In this document: positions 51,101 through 62,225 of the stretch, in pieces
Numbering within the stretch: the first letter of the stretch is position 1
How the letters are laid out: each line of letters opens with the position of its first letter
Assembly: GCA_021442155.1 (NCBI GenBank)
Contig: CM038229.1
Location: forward strand, 98,805,271 to 98,869,270
Length of the DNA: 64,000 nucleotides
Source of the DNA: Cymbidium sinense
Taxonomy: Eukaryota; Streptophyta; Magnoliopsida; Asparagales; Orchidaceae
Direction: 5' to 3'
Program-made: the position numbers and the translations under genes
The notes under the pieces: model-generated
Database searches by the model: none
What the model was told of the DNA's origin: nothing
The model's input: only the letters and a program-made list of their open reading frames with translations

Positions 51101-53780
51101 AGGAATTTGATTGAAGTGGAGGTATTGGTGAAGTTGGGATCGAAGCTAGCCTCCCTATTTCAATTCCACACGAAGAGAGAGAATGATGAGTGGGATGCTT
51201 GGAATCATTCTAGAACTCAGGAAGCTCAAAAATGTCTTTAAAAGCTCGCAAAATGAATTGGTGGAGTTCTCATTCGATTTGGAGTATACCCCTTGATGTG
51301 TTGAGTTGGATGGGCGATGACCTCCCATTTTTGATGACCGACCAAGTGTCAAAGGTGTCTCAATTGAGTCCACATGGCTCGATTGGGGTTGGAGGAAGCC
51401 ATGGGAGGTGGCTCATGATGGGGAGATCTCTTGACGTAGATCCATGCGGTGCAGCTTATATGGGAGGTGAGTCAACTCACCTCCCCTTGTTCCATGGATG
51501 ACCTAGCTTGGGTTGGGTGGCCTAGGTGGGTTAGGTGCACCCTCATTTGAAAGTTGGATGATTGTAAGGTGATGGGAGAGTGGACTTTGCCATTTGAGTG
51601 AAATCATATAAGAGATTAACCAATGGATTATGGCTTGGGTGGGGTCCACTTTGCTTTTAGGATGACTTTGGGATGACTTAGGACAATTTGGGTCATGTTT
51701 GGTCACCACCAGTTCCCATGGGTTGGTTTATGGGCTTTGGTGGTCAAATGAGTTCATGTTGGGTTAGGTTGAACAATTGGTCAAATTAGGTCAAACCAAA
51801 TCTTGGGTCAAGTTCAAATGATGATTTGAAGTATTTTCCTTTAAGTGATTTCAATCAATTTGCCTTAGTTTTGATTTTGGCTCATTTGAATTCATATAGT
51901 TCAATTGTCAAGTTGACCAATTTGATCAAATTGATCAAATTAGCTTGGGTCAAATTAGATTCATGTTCAATTGATTAATTAAGATGATTGTAAGTTTTGG
52001 TTTGAGTTGATTTGGATTTAGTTTGAGATTTAGGTCCATTTGACCCTTTAGGTCAATTTGGGCTAAGTTGGTCAATTGGGTCTAATTGGACTTAATTATA
52101 GCTTTGGTCAAGTTCAATAATTGATTTGGAATAAACTTGAGTCATTGGTTGCAATCAATTTGAGTTGGATCATGATTTGACCTATTTTGGCCATTTAGGT
52201 CAATTTGGGTCAACTTGGGTCAAATGACCAATTGGGTTTGGTTTGGCTCAATTGATGATAGAGTCATGTTCAATCATTGATCATGGGTTGGTGTGAAGCC
52301 TTAACTTCAATTGATTTGGTACATGGTAGGTTTTGCTAGTTTGGGTTCATATGGGTTAAGGTTGACTTGGTCAAATGACCAAGACTTGGTTTGACCTAAT
52401 TTAAGGTGATCATCTTAAGGTGATCAATAATCATGGTATGAGGTTTTGATGGGCTTGGTTCAATCCAATTTGGGTTGGATTGGAACTTAGTTCAAATAGG
52501 TTCTTTAGGTCACTTTGGGTCAAGTGAACCTAAATGAGTCAATTGACTTGATTTTGGTTTGATTAAGATTTAGTTGAATTTATATATGAGTTTAGGATTG
52601 AAATATAAATTCAACTTTTTGGGCTATAATGAGTTTTGGTTCATTTAAAATTTCAAGTCAAAAGGCGGTTGGGCGACTTGAGTTATTTTAAATTTAACTT
52701 GATGATTGTAGATTTCATTTATATTTGGATAGATGATTGAAGGAATGATTGATTCAAGAGAAAATCCATTGATTTTGGCTTGATTTAGATGGGTTTTGAT
52801 TAAGTCCAAGGAATTAGCATAAAGGGTTTAGATTGGGTTTTAATTTGATTTTGGATTTGGTCATTTGAATGTATATTTTATTTATATTTGAGAAGATAAT
52901 TGAAGGAATGATTGATTTATAAGAAAACCAATTGAGTTTGAAGTGATGTGAAGATAAATTTGACTAAGCTCATGGAGGTAGGTCAAAAGGACTTATAAGA
53001 GAATTTGATTTAGTTTTATCATTGGAATGTGGATTTTAATTTGTGAAGATGATTGAATATATAATTGATTTTGAGAAAATCAATTGATTTTGAGTTGATT
53101 TGGGTTAAGATTTGGCTAAGCTCATGGAGGTAGGTCCATATGGCTTAAGAAGGGTCTTGACTTGACTTGATTTAATTTGATTTAGTTTTATTATTTGAAT
53201 GTAGATTTAATTTATATTTAGGAAGATAATTGATGAAATTATTGATTTATAAGAAAATCAATTGAGTTTGAAGTGATTTGAAGGCAAATTTGGCTAAGTT
53301 CATGAAATTGATTCAAAGGACTTAGGAAGGATTTTGATTTTGATTTTGGCAAATTGGACTTGGAATTGGTTTGGTTGTAAGTTTGATAGAGTGATTGAAT
53401 TATTGAATTGATATTTAAAAAAATCAATTGAGTTTGGATTGATAATTTGGTTAAGGCTTAGTCCATAAGGTAAAATCATAAGACTTGTTGATTTTGAGTT
53501 TGGATTTGATTATGGGCTTCAATCATTTGACTTGGAGATTGGATTTAGATTTAGATTTATTTGAATTGAATTTGAGGTTAGGTTTGAGAAAGTGAACATG
53601 AATTGGGTTTAGCTATAGGGTAGGTAAGTCTCCTTAAATCCCTGCATAGCCTACTCCTATGACTAACCCTTCTAAGTCTCTAGCTTAGGTTAAGTATTCA
53701 TCTAATCATTAGAAGTGTCTTAAGACTAAGGAGCTCTTAGTTTCTAGAAGAGTCCTAGATCTATAATGAGGAGATTAAGA
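48180..53780 (-). repeat. Large inverted repeat, right arm
   Basis: Reverse complement of the left arm, about 0.7 kb longer, partly because of a local tandem duplication at 48,343-48,800. Its last 1.4 kb (52,400-53,780) is also the left end of the A/B/C duplication unit and recurs at 15,100-16,480; a shorter stretch recurs inverted at 61,430-62,220. Non-coding. Open frames at 51,155-51,709 are unsupported. Confidence 0.85.
48343..48800 (+). repeat. Tandem duplication of about 228 bp within the right arm
   Basis: Two units beginning GATTCTCATTCATTAG (48,343) and GATTTTCATTCATTAG (48,574), each with AAGCAAGTACTTCA, a GGTAGAAACCTC-like segment and GACTAGATATA. The left arm lacks the second unit. 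Confidence 0.85.
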
Positions 53781-53970
53781 ACTCACTCCAAAAGCGAGGT
53801 CAACAATGCCACAAGAGAATTTTGGGCTAGATAGAGAGCTTGATGCCTAGCTAAGCATTGCATTTGTAATGCTTCAAAGAGCTTCAAGAAGCTTTAATTT
53901 TCATCAAAGAGAGAGCACAATGAAGGCAGGAGCATATCATAATGTGGGGACAATTATTATGGGAAACTTG

Positions 53971-53980
53971 CTATAAAAAG
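53971..53980 (+). promoter_or_regulatory. TATA-like element
   Basis: CTATAAAAAG lies about 80-100 bp before a GTGAGACTCC segment. It is conserved with a small change in copy B (16,674-16,680). No supported transcript start or gene downstream. Confidence 0.3.
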
Positions 53981-55479
53981 AGAGAAATTATAATGAGAAA
54001 AAGTTTTGGCGGATATGAAGTACTAGTGTAGTACAATGAGTATGAGTGTAGCAGAGAGTGAGACTCCAAGTATTATATGCAGTCAATTGTTCATGTTTGT
54101 GGTGTTCATGTGTTGATCATGTTGAAGATTGAAGTTGGAAAATATCTATTAGAAGGGAAACCCATTACTAAGGGGCAAAATGACTTGGATTAAAAGCAAA
54201 TTTTAAAGACTCTACCCGGTTTGCTCTTTCCATCTTTTAATATTTCTTAGAATGATCTCATACATTTATGGATCCTTATGTACTTTTCTTCTAAAATGAG
54301 CAAGTAAAGTATTAATGCTATGAATTTATGTTGATCTTGTGTTGATTGTTATGTACTATTATTGATGTGAGTAATAGATAAGAAAATCATTATGCTTCAA
54401 TGTTTAGTTTTTTATTTTTCCATGTTTTATTTACTTGTAATGTGGCTAATTGCAATGCTAAAAGTTTAATGTAGATATAGATATATTGCAAGAGTCCTAC
54501 TTAAATATTTAGGAAAAGCAAATGGATTTTTTGAATATATATAGTTATATGATATTGATCTGTAATCATATGAGGGAGATGAATCTAAAGCATTATATTA
54601 TAGATATACAACTAATTAATTGTATTAATTAGATTATATTGATCTAGACATAAACAATATGGCATTTAAGCTCCTAATTGACAATTATAAATTTTAAACT
54701 CATATTAATTTAGTACATAAAATTAATCAAAATTTTCATAAATTTAGAGTACATTTTCTATCACTTTTAATATTTTAAAGTCTTTTAAATTCCTGTAAAT
54801 TTGACTTGGTTGGATAAAAACTAGATTAGTAAAAGATTAGTGATTAACTTAATTGAAAAACTTGCATAAGATTTTTGTGACAATGAGATTCTATTCATCA
54901 CTTTATTATTTGAACAACACATATATTTATGTGTATTATTTTAAACTAGTTAAACGTATCGATGACTAAATATAAAATTAGGATTTATGACATTGACATA
55001 TAGATAGAACAGCTCATCTCAATAAACCTTTGTAATTTTGAGATCTCATTATGACTCACCCACTCGGCTTGACTGCCTACAAATCTTTAAAATATTTTTG
55101 AAATTTTATTTTGACTTGTTATGTTTTACTTCCTCTTTCTTCTTTTTTTCTTCAAAAACAAATTAATGTCTCAAAGGTCATTGCTTGACTTCTCACCTCG
55201 TTCTAGCACATCATGCTGATGAGTTCTAGCTATAAGGTGAGTTTGCATATGTAATCCTTCAGAATAATTACACGCTTTTAATAGTAGTATAATTTGATTT
55301 AATTTACCTCGAGGAATGCCCATAGACTTCAGCAATTGTTCGAGTTTTCAACTTTGATATTACCATGCTTCTCTTAGCTTTTATTTGGCTTCAGAAAATA
55401 TGTACTCTTAACATTTGAGCTAAATTTTATCTCCTGAGGTGCAGTCATGATTCGAAGCTATATATATATATATATATAT

Positions 55480-56236
55480 CATGCATGTTTTATTGATGAA
55501 TGGATTATTATTATTAAAATTAGTGCGTAGTACATTGTTCAGTTTGAGCTTCTTTGCTGCATTATATCTGACTAATTAAGCGACTTTCAGAGCATGATTG
55601 CGAACTTATTTTGTGTTCATTCATGAGTTTAGTTCCTTGGAACAGAAGGAATCAAGAAGGCATTGAGTAGGAAGTTGGATTAAATTAATGCAAAATGAGA
55701 AATGAACTTGCTATTAAAGTGCTTTAACATAAATTTTCTTATCGACTTAACTCTAATGCATTATCAGATTTTGATCATTTTACATGTTAATTGCATGCAA
55801 ATAAATATATTATTAATTTGTTAAACATAGATACACCAACTTAAAAATTAAATCAATCATGTGTGTGCATTTAAATAATGAATTTGTTTTGCTTTTTTTT
55901 TTTGGAAAAAATTATCTCAACTAATATTGCATAAACTCATCCTTTTCTTCACCAATAATACCATTTTCATTGGGAAAAATACTCTTCTCAAGAAAATATA
56001 TTTTTTTTAACCAAGCCAATAATAGGAACTTTGAAAAGCCTTCAACAGCAAGAAATATTAATAATTTATATATTACAACACCTATATATACACCATTAAT
56101 CCCACTATTAAATCCTTGCAAAATTGTAGACAATAACCTTCCTCTCCAAAATATCAGGAGTCCTTCCCATTCCAAAATTATAAGTATCTACTTATTATCA
56201 ATGAAGGCAATAGAGTTTTCGATCCTTTTTATAGCT
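55480..56236. other. AT-rich stretch left of the CSLA remnant, copy C
   Basis: Matches 18,236-18,990 and, from 56,069, the start of the window. Minus-strand 84-codon frame 55,921-56,175 is hydrophobic (LLLAWLKKIYF) but broken in copy B, so I do not call it a gene. Confidence 0.45.
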
Positions 56237-56372
56237 TTCCCTTCATAACATGTTAATAACTCTATTGAGAGTCAAGAACTATGATTATTATACTGCTACG
56301 ACAGTATACATAACATGTTAATAACTGTGTAGGCGAGCAAGTTAATCTTAAAAGAATATTAATGAAAATTAC

Positions 56373-57004
56373 CTCGGTGTTCCAACGGCATTTAAAACGG
56401 TAATTGCAGTAGACAGATATATTATGCCCCAGGTGGGAATTTTACTTCGGGGAAGAAAATTGAAAGAGGAATCACGACACAGAAGAAGAAGGTGACAAAA
56501 TGAGTTATAATTCTCCGGGCAAAGAAAAGTTGTAGATAATATAGAATTTCTTCAGAAAGGACACCTGCGGCATTATCAGAAGTTGTGTGCAAAAGAGTTA
56601 ATTCAATCGCTTAATATTGAGTGCTTATGCATTAATAATTGAGCGTAATTGAAGAGATTAACCTTGGCTGATAAAATTTGCCAAAACAATTTCTTGAACA
56701 AAACTGCTGTGCCGCATGACCATCGATGTTGTTGATGACGGCAAGCCTTGAATCTGCTCGGCAATTCACTTTTAACCTATTTAATTTAATAACCAAACTG
56801 CTTATTAATTAAATAGCATATATATATATATATATATAATTTCAGGTGAGCTAAGAGATGAGAGAACCTTGATGCTTCCATTAAAGACAAAGTTCCAGCC
56901 TCTAAGAGTAGCTCTCACGGCCAAATCCATGTCTTCAACAGTAGTTCTGTCTTCTCAGCCACCGGCGTCATTAATGGCATGGATTCTCCAAACTCCTGCT
57001 GTTC
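56373..57004 (-). pseudogene. CSLA: CSLA internal-exon pseudogene, copy C
   Basis: Three exons remain: 57004-56868, 56776-56663 and 56564-56373. The second is fully open and keeps the glycosyltransferase signature as QQHRWSCG. The first has one codon more than A and B, giving the canonical GWNFVF spacing, and reads VEDMDLAV where A and B have Tyr for the second Asp. Both points place C nearer the ancestral gene. It carries its own stop: Trp of the DAGGW segment is TGA (56955-56957). The third exon has lost two codons in a Phe run and has a one-base loss before the PTWG equivalent. The two C-terminal exons are gone through a deletion whose junction is at 56,236-56,265. Upstream exons are also missing. 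Confidence 0.88.
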
Positions 57005-57901
57005 CTGTTGTTACAAGTTTGTTTGTTTATAATTAGTTCAAAATTTTGCATATTGTAATCTTAAAATTTGACCAATCAAACAAGAATTTCAAGATAATAT
57101 TTATATTAGAATCTTTCATAAAAAAATTGAGATTATTCAAATTCCAATTTTAATAAACTTATAAAATAATTGAACATCTCGATAAGACAAGTCATTAAAA
57201 TCAAGGGATCATAAAATTGTGTTTAAATGAGTCCAAATCAATTTTTTGAAGTGTGATTGAAAATAATAAAGCATTAATGGAAGAGTCAAATCATCCCCAA
57301 ATCTATTATGACTATAATTAAATCAAATAGCTTGATGAGATAAATTCAATGAGCTAAAAACACTCAAATTCAAGATGGCTAAGGCACTTAAATAGTAAAT
57401 GATATAATCAAGGTAACTAATGTAGACCGTCTAATGGAGTATTTTGAGTTTTTAGTTATGCTTATCAAAATTCTCTTTCTAAAATTCTATACATAGGACT
57501 CCATTATTATTATGGGGAGAGGAGGAAACTAGAGGCTAAGCTTAAGAGTTAGACCTGGCCACTAGCATCATAGCCTACCACCAATAGTCGTTCGAGAACC
57601 ATTAATGGCTTATGCAGCCCAACTATCATCATACTTGATATGACACTAAAATTCTACTATAAGCGAATCTTGATGTCAAAGCGATATGATTACGAATCAG
57701 ACTAACCGGATCAAACGTTTATTATAAATCGACTCTCAAACATAGAGTGTTTAAAGTCTTGGCCGGATCTAATAAGCCCAAGATCTCATAATTACTTCAT
57801 TTGAGCATTCAAATACTTAAAATACATTAGATGATCAAGAAATTATTTATGTCGATGGAATGGTTCGAATTTTGCATGTATTTTACGAGCGTCACTCTAA
57901 T

Positions 57902-57911
57902 CTATAAATAG
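57902..57911 (+). promoter_or_regulatory. TATA-like element, copy C
   Basis: CTATAAATAG is a perfect plant TATA box. About 45 bp later comes an AGAGAGAGCTC stretch, then AAAATCCTCAAG and a GC-rich patch. It corresponds to 7197-7205 in copy A. It may be a genic promoter or part of an LTR; no matching second LTR was found. Confidence 0.42.
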
Positions 57912-57959
57912 CTCCTCATTCTTCATGAGAGTCCAAACTAAGAGAAGAGAGAGCTCAGG

Positions 57960-58330
57960 CTTGAAAATCCTCAAGCGTTACCTACTCGCGGTCACCAACC
58001 ACCTCGTTGGCGCCGACTACCGTCGGTCAGCCGCCCTGCCGTCACCGGTGTCGGTGCCGACCACCTAGCCGTCGTCGTCGTGCGGCCACCAATCATCATC
58101 ATTATCATCCGCGTTGCACATTACCATTTGCGGCTCGCCGTGGCCCGCCATCGCCATTTGCGCCGACCACCGTCGTCGATGCGTCGCCGCCGTCGCGTCG
58201 CCATCATCGCCGCCATCTTCCCGGTCATCACCACTGCCATCACGTCGATCGTGACTATTTCATTATCATTCTACCAGCAAACATTCTAACTAACCGGTAT
58301 ATATTGTTGTCGATTCGGGATCCCCATTGT
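57960..58330 (+). other. GC-rich patch, copy C (most CpG-rich version)
   Basis: Equivalent of 7,225-7,530 but richer in CG, with runs such as GTCGTCGTGCGG and CGCCGCCGTCGCGTCGCC. It includes a 115-codon open frame at 58,007-58,354, rich in Arg, Pro and His, that is not conserved in copies A and B, so I do not call it a gene. It is partly echoed by a second patch at 59,017-59,165. Confidence 0.5.
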
Positions 58331-58623
58331 CGCCTTTTTTATACAATTCTATAATCCGTTATCGGAAAATTTTTGTACTGAAATAAATATATAGTGGAAG
58401 ATTTTTTTTTCTTAAATAGTGATTTTTCCTCTTTAAAGATTTTTAAATAAAATTCAGGTTTATTAATTCTTCTGAATATCTGCGTGTGTCTATTACAAAA
58501 CTAAAGCGTAAATTCTTATTCTATCACAACTGATTTTCTAACGCAACAATACTATTATTATACCTTATTCTAAAGCTATTGTCACCTAACTATTATACAA
58601 CTTACAACTTTATAATATTGATC

Positions 58624-58626
<3 letters not shown>

Positions 58627-58675
<49 letters not shown>
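58627..58675 (+). repeat. (TA)n microsatellite, copy C
   Basis: Equivalent of 7885-7953. Confidence 0.95.
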
Positions 58676-58676
<1 letters not shown>

Positions 58677-59016
58677 TAAATTTCAAATCAAGAAAATACG
58701 AAAACCTATAGGTGATGCTTATTATGAATTCAAATTGGAATTGCCTCGAGTATCGTCAAACTCATTCAAATGATATTCATTTATAGAATAAACCATGTCA
58801 GAGGCATTTAAACATCAAAGTTATTTATTGATAATATTCAGGTTGCTTAAATCCTAGTACGAATGCAAAATATTGAAATTGTCTATACTCATGATTGATA
58901 GCTCACAAATCAAAATAAGCGGCAAAATTTTTGTGACAAATGAGTAATCAAGTCATTTCACTAGAATCTAATAAATTAGTTTTAAAAAATTAAAAAAATA
59001 TTATGTAAATATGAAT

Positions 59017-59312
59017 TGCCCCGCTCAGCTGTCGCCCTCGGGCCGATGTGCCGTCCTGCCGCTTTGCCGCGCCGCTGCCGGTACCCACGGTCGCCACAAC
59101 ACCGACGGTCGCTCGCCGCTGCGTGACCATTATCATCCGCGTGGCGGTACTCGCCGCGAGATATCAAAATCTTTTTCTTTACATTATATTTTATCAAACA
59201 AAAAAAAACAAAATCGTGAATTTATAAAGTTTCTAAATAATTATAAAATAATCTTTTATCGAATTCTTTTATCTTTTCTTTATCTTTGTATTCTAAATGC
59301 AGTCAAAATAGT
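59017..59312 (+). other. Copy C-specific replacement segment with GC-rich head
   Basis: Copies A and B have TA microsatellites here (8,297-8,795 and 22,697-23,195). Copy C instead has about 145 bp of GC-rich sequence (CCGCCGCTGCCGG-like) followed by T-rich DNA. A short part, ATTATCATCCGCGT, also occurs in the first GC-rich patch of the same copy, so it may be a displaced duplicate of that patch. Confidence 0.6.
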
Positions 59313-59399
59313 CCTAAATTAAAATAATAATAAATAAATTCACCTAATACTAATGAAAAGAGAAAAGGGATTTATTTTCTTTCTCCTCTACAGCTTCTG

Positions 59400-60340
59400 C
59401 GCGATCTCTCACAGACGCTCACCTCCTCTCGTTCGTCCTCTTCAAGCCGCTAAGGTGGAAAAAATATTATTAGCGAAATTCGCATATATTCGGACCTCAA
59501 TAAAATTGAAAACGTATGTTTAATTTTTTTTTAATAAAAAAATTGAGGCTTATGAATGGAGTCCATATATAAAGTTACATACGAAATCCACACATAACTA
59601 TTCCCCTTCGGGCTTCAAGCCGTAAGTCGCAAAGCCGCAAGCATTCTTCTTCTCCAATCCTTCCTCACATCGTGGACCAAGTCAAATCGTAAGCTCGTTC
59701 GTCTCCCTCGAGCTGTAAGCCATCTCCCTTCTCTGGCTTTCCTTTCTTACAAACGACGAAAAAAAAGCGGCAACTCTATCATCACATAGGTTACTCTCGG
59801 CTTCCCTCCCTGTCTTCCTCACTCAGATTTCTTGCTTGCCCAGCAAAGCTGCAAGCCCCAAAATTCAGGTATCCCCTTGCCGCAACTGAGAGGTAACTCT
59901 ACCATCAGATAGCTTTCTCTCGGTTCCGGCATCCCCTTCCTAAACCAAGTTCTTTTGGTTTCGGCATTATGCAGTGCCATCCCCCCTCAATCGAGCACCT
60001 AGCCACACGTCTCCTCCGATCGTCTCCACACACCGACGCAACTTCATCCCCATCTACTTCTCTCTCTCTCTCTCTCTCGGTTTATTGCTCCAGCAAACCG
60101 TACAAGATCTTCTTTCTCCCTCCCGTCTATTCGTCCGTCCGATCAACTCGACCAAATTCTTCCTACTCATTGTTGCAGCTCAACATTCCCCTTCACCCTT
60201 TGCAAGATTGTCAAAACACCAACCAACACATTTACACCCTAGTCGATCTTGCTTCTGATATCACATTCAACCGAACCTCTCTTGGCTTTCATTTTTTTTA
60301 TTCTATTTCCTTAGGATATAAGAAAGATTAAATCTGAACA
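59400..60340. other. CT-rich, leader-like stretch with an unrecognised frame
   Basis: Unique in the window. It is richer in C than its surroundings, with a (CT)n tract at about 60,058-60,078. A piece of about 40 bp at 59,769 (AACTCTATCATCACATAGG, then CTCTCGG) recurs imperfectly at 59,893. A 120-codon plus-strand frame (59,969-60,331) is Ser/Thr/Leu-rich with SLSLSL from the CT tract. There is no domain and no copy to test conservation. It could be a 5' leader and first exon of a gene now lost. Confidence 0.3.
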
Positions 60341-61429
60341 TTATTGCTCTTAAGTTGCAAATCAATTGCATTATCATGCAAATTCATTATTGTCGCTGAT
60401 TGTGGATGTGTAGAAATGTATGAATATGTATAGAATATATATATTTATTTCTTAATCGTTAAAGGCATTATCATCGAGCATGTGAGATAAATCGATCAAG
60501 TGTTTCAAAATACTAACCGTATGATGGGTATGCCAAAATAGTTCCAATGTAATTACTGATTTTGATTGAAATTAGGACCTGAAAAAAGGAGGGGAAAGCA
60601 CAGATATGAACTAAAAAAAGGAATTAAAATAACTCTACTAAAAAATCTCTAATAAAAATGAAATAAAATGAATGATGATAACTTACAAGAATATCAAAAG
60701 ACTTGGAAGGTTCACTTGAAATTTGAGCATCACTTCCCCATCTCTTTTGTTGGACAATCAAAGCCTTGGGAGCAAGTGAAGTGGTGAAAATGGGCTATCA
60801 TGACATCTAATTTATAGAAATGGATGAGTCCACATTCAATTTAAATATTAAAAATATTTAATTGTACGACATGAGTGAAACATGTCACATCCACATTGTC
60901 TCACTTTTGTTACCAAGTTCATAACATTCAAATGCAAGCATGCATGGAGGTCCATACAAAAGCTATAAAGAGTTTGCATTAAGTTAATTGGAAGACTAAT
61001 TCTCAAAAATGAAATAATTCAAATTGGATTCTAAAGTGAACCTACTAAAAATTAATTGCTTGTTTGTGAGCAAGAGCATCACTTAATAGCTTGATAAAAG
61101 CACTAACAATAGCCTTTTATTGAACATGTAAATCATGATAATAATAATAATAATAAATGCTATCATCCATATAGATTTGAAAATCATTGAGTTCAAGAGA
61201 AATTCATAAGGAATAACATATCTTGCTAATAAGCAAAGACACAACACTCAATGAATAATTGGAATGTGTTGTAGCTTATATTGAACAAATTGAATGAAAG
61301 TTGAAAGGTTCAAAATAGACTTATATGGCTTGTCAAAGAATCGAATAGGATTGCGATGAACTCGATGTTAACCTATAAACACAAATGAAATTTGCTGAAC
61401 TTAATGTTCACTTACAAGCTTGTTGACCT
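60341..61429. other. AT-rich non-coding stretch
   Basis: No gene recognised. Holds a short (AAT)n tract at 61,132-61,156. Confidence 0.45.
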
Positions 61430-62220
61430 CACTTTTAAAGTGAGTTCTCAACCTTCTTAGCATAGATCTAGGACTCTAATAGACACTACGAGCTCCTTAC
61501 TCTTAAGACACTTCTAGTGATTAGGTGAACACTTAACCTAAGCTCAAGACTTAGAAGGGTTAGTCATAGGGGTAGGTTATGCCTTAGAGATTGAGAGAGA
61601 CTTCCCATCCGTGACCTAAACCCAACCTATGTTTACCTTCACAAACTAAACCTCAAATTCAATTCAAATCCAAATCCCAAACCAAATAATTGAAACTCAT
61701 AATCAAATCCAAAATCTCCTTCGTAAGCCCCATGATTTTATCTTATGGACTTAGCAGCCAAATTCAAATCAATCTAAATTTAATTAATTTTCTCCAAGAT
61801 CAATTCAATTCATCCATCATAAACCAAATTCAAATCCAAATCCCAAACAAAATGATTGAAACCCATAATCAAATCCAAAATCTATATCCTCCTTAAAGCC
61901 TTATGATTGAATTCCATAGACTTAGCCAAATCTCCACCTAATTCAACTCAAATTTGATTGATCTCTTCATGTAAATATAAATGAAATATAAACTCAAATA
62001 ACCAAAATGAAATCAAACTAAACCCAAATTCAACCAAGACCCTTCCTAAGCCATATGGGCTGCCTTCATGAGCTTAGCCAAATATCATTCAAATCGACCC
62101 AAAATCAATTGATTTATTTATAAATCAATTAGATATTTTCATTTATATTCACAAATATAAATGAAACTCACATTTAATAATCAAAATTAAATCAATTTCC
62201 TTCCAAACCCTTTTGACCTC
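61430..62220 (+). repeat. Fragment of the inverted-repeat arm family
   Basis: Same orientation as the left arm (40,900-41,700), reverse complement of 52,950-53,780. Shared words are TAGACACTA, AAGACACTTCTAGTGATTAG, GTGAACACTTAACCTAA and TTAGCCATAG or TTAGTCATAG. It is directly followed by family D copy 2. Confidence 0.8.
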
Positions 62221-62225
62221 TGTGG

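Larger units (their letters stand above)
52395..59400 (+). repeat. Segmental duplication, copy C (partial)
   Basis: Matches copy B from 15,100 to about 23,470, with two large differences. About 1.1 kb containing the last two CSLA exons is deleted at 56,236-56,265 (about 5.4 kb relative to copy A). The TA-rich stretch equal to 8,297-8,795 is replaced by a 295-bp segment with a GC-rich head (59,017-59,312). Similarity stops near 59,400, before the minisatellite. It keeps CSLA features lost in A and B, so it is not simply a copy of either. Confidence 0.87.

Noticed and set aside
55921..56175. 84-codon hydrophobic minus-strand frame in copy C
   Set aside because: Broken by indels in copy B (18,660-18,930) and overlaps non-coding flank of CSLA; no domain.
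58007..58354. 115-codon Arg/Pro/His-rich frame in copy C
   Set aside because: Result of GC-rich triplet composition; not open in copies A and B.
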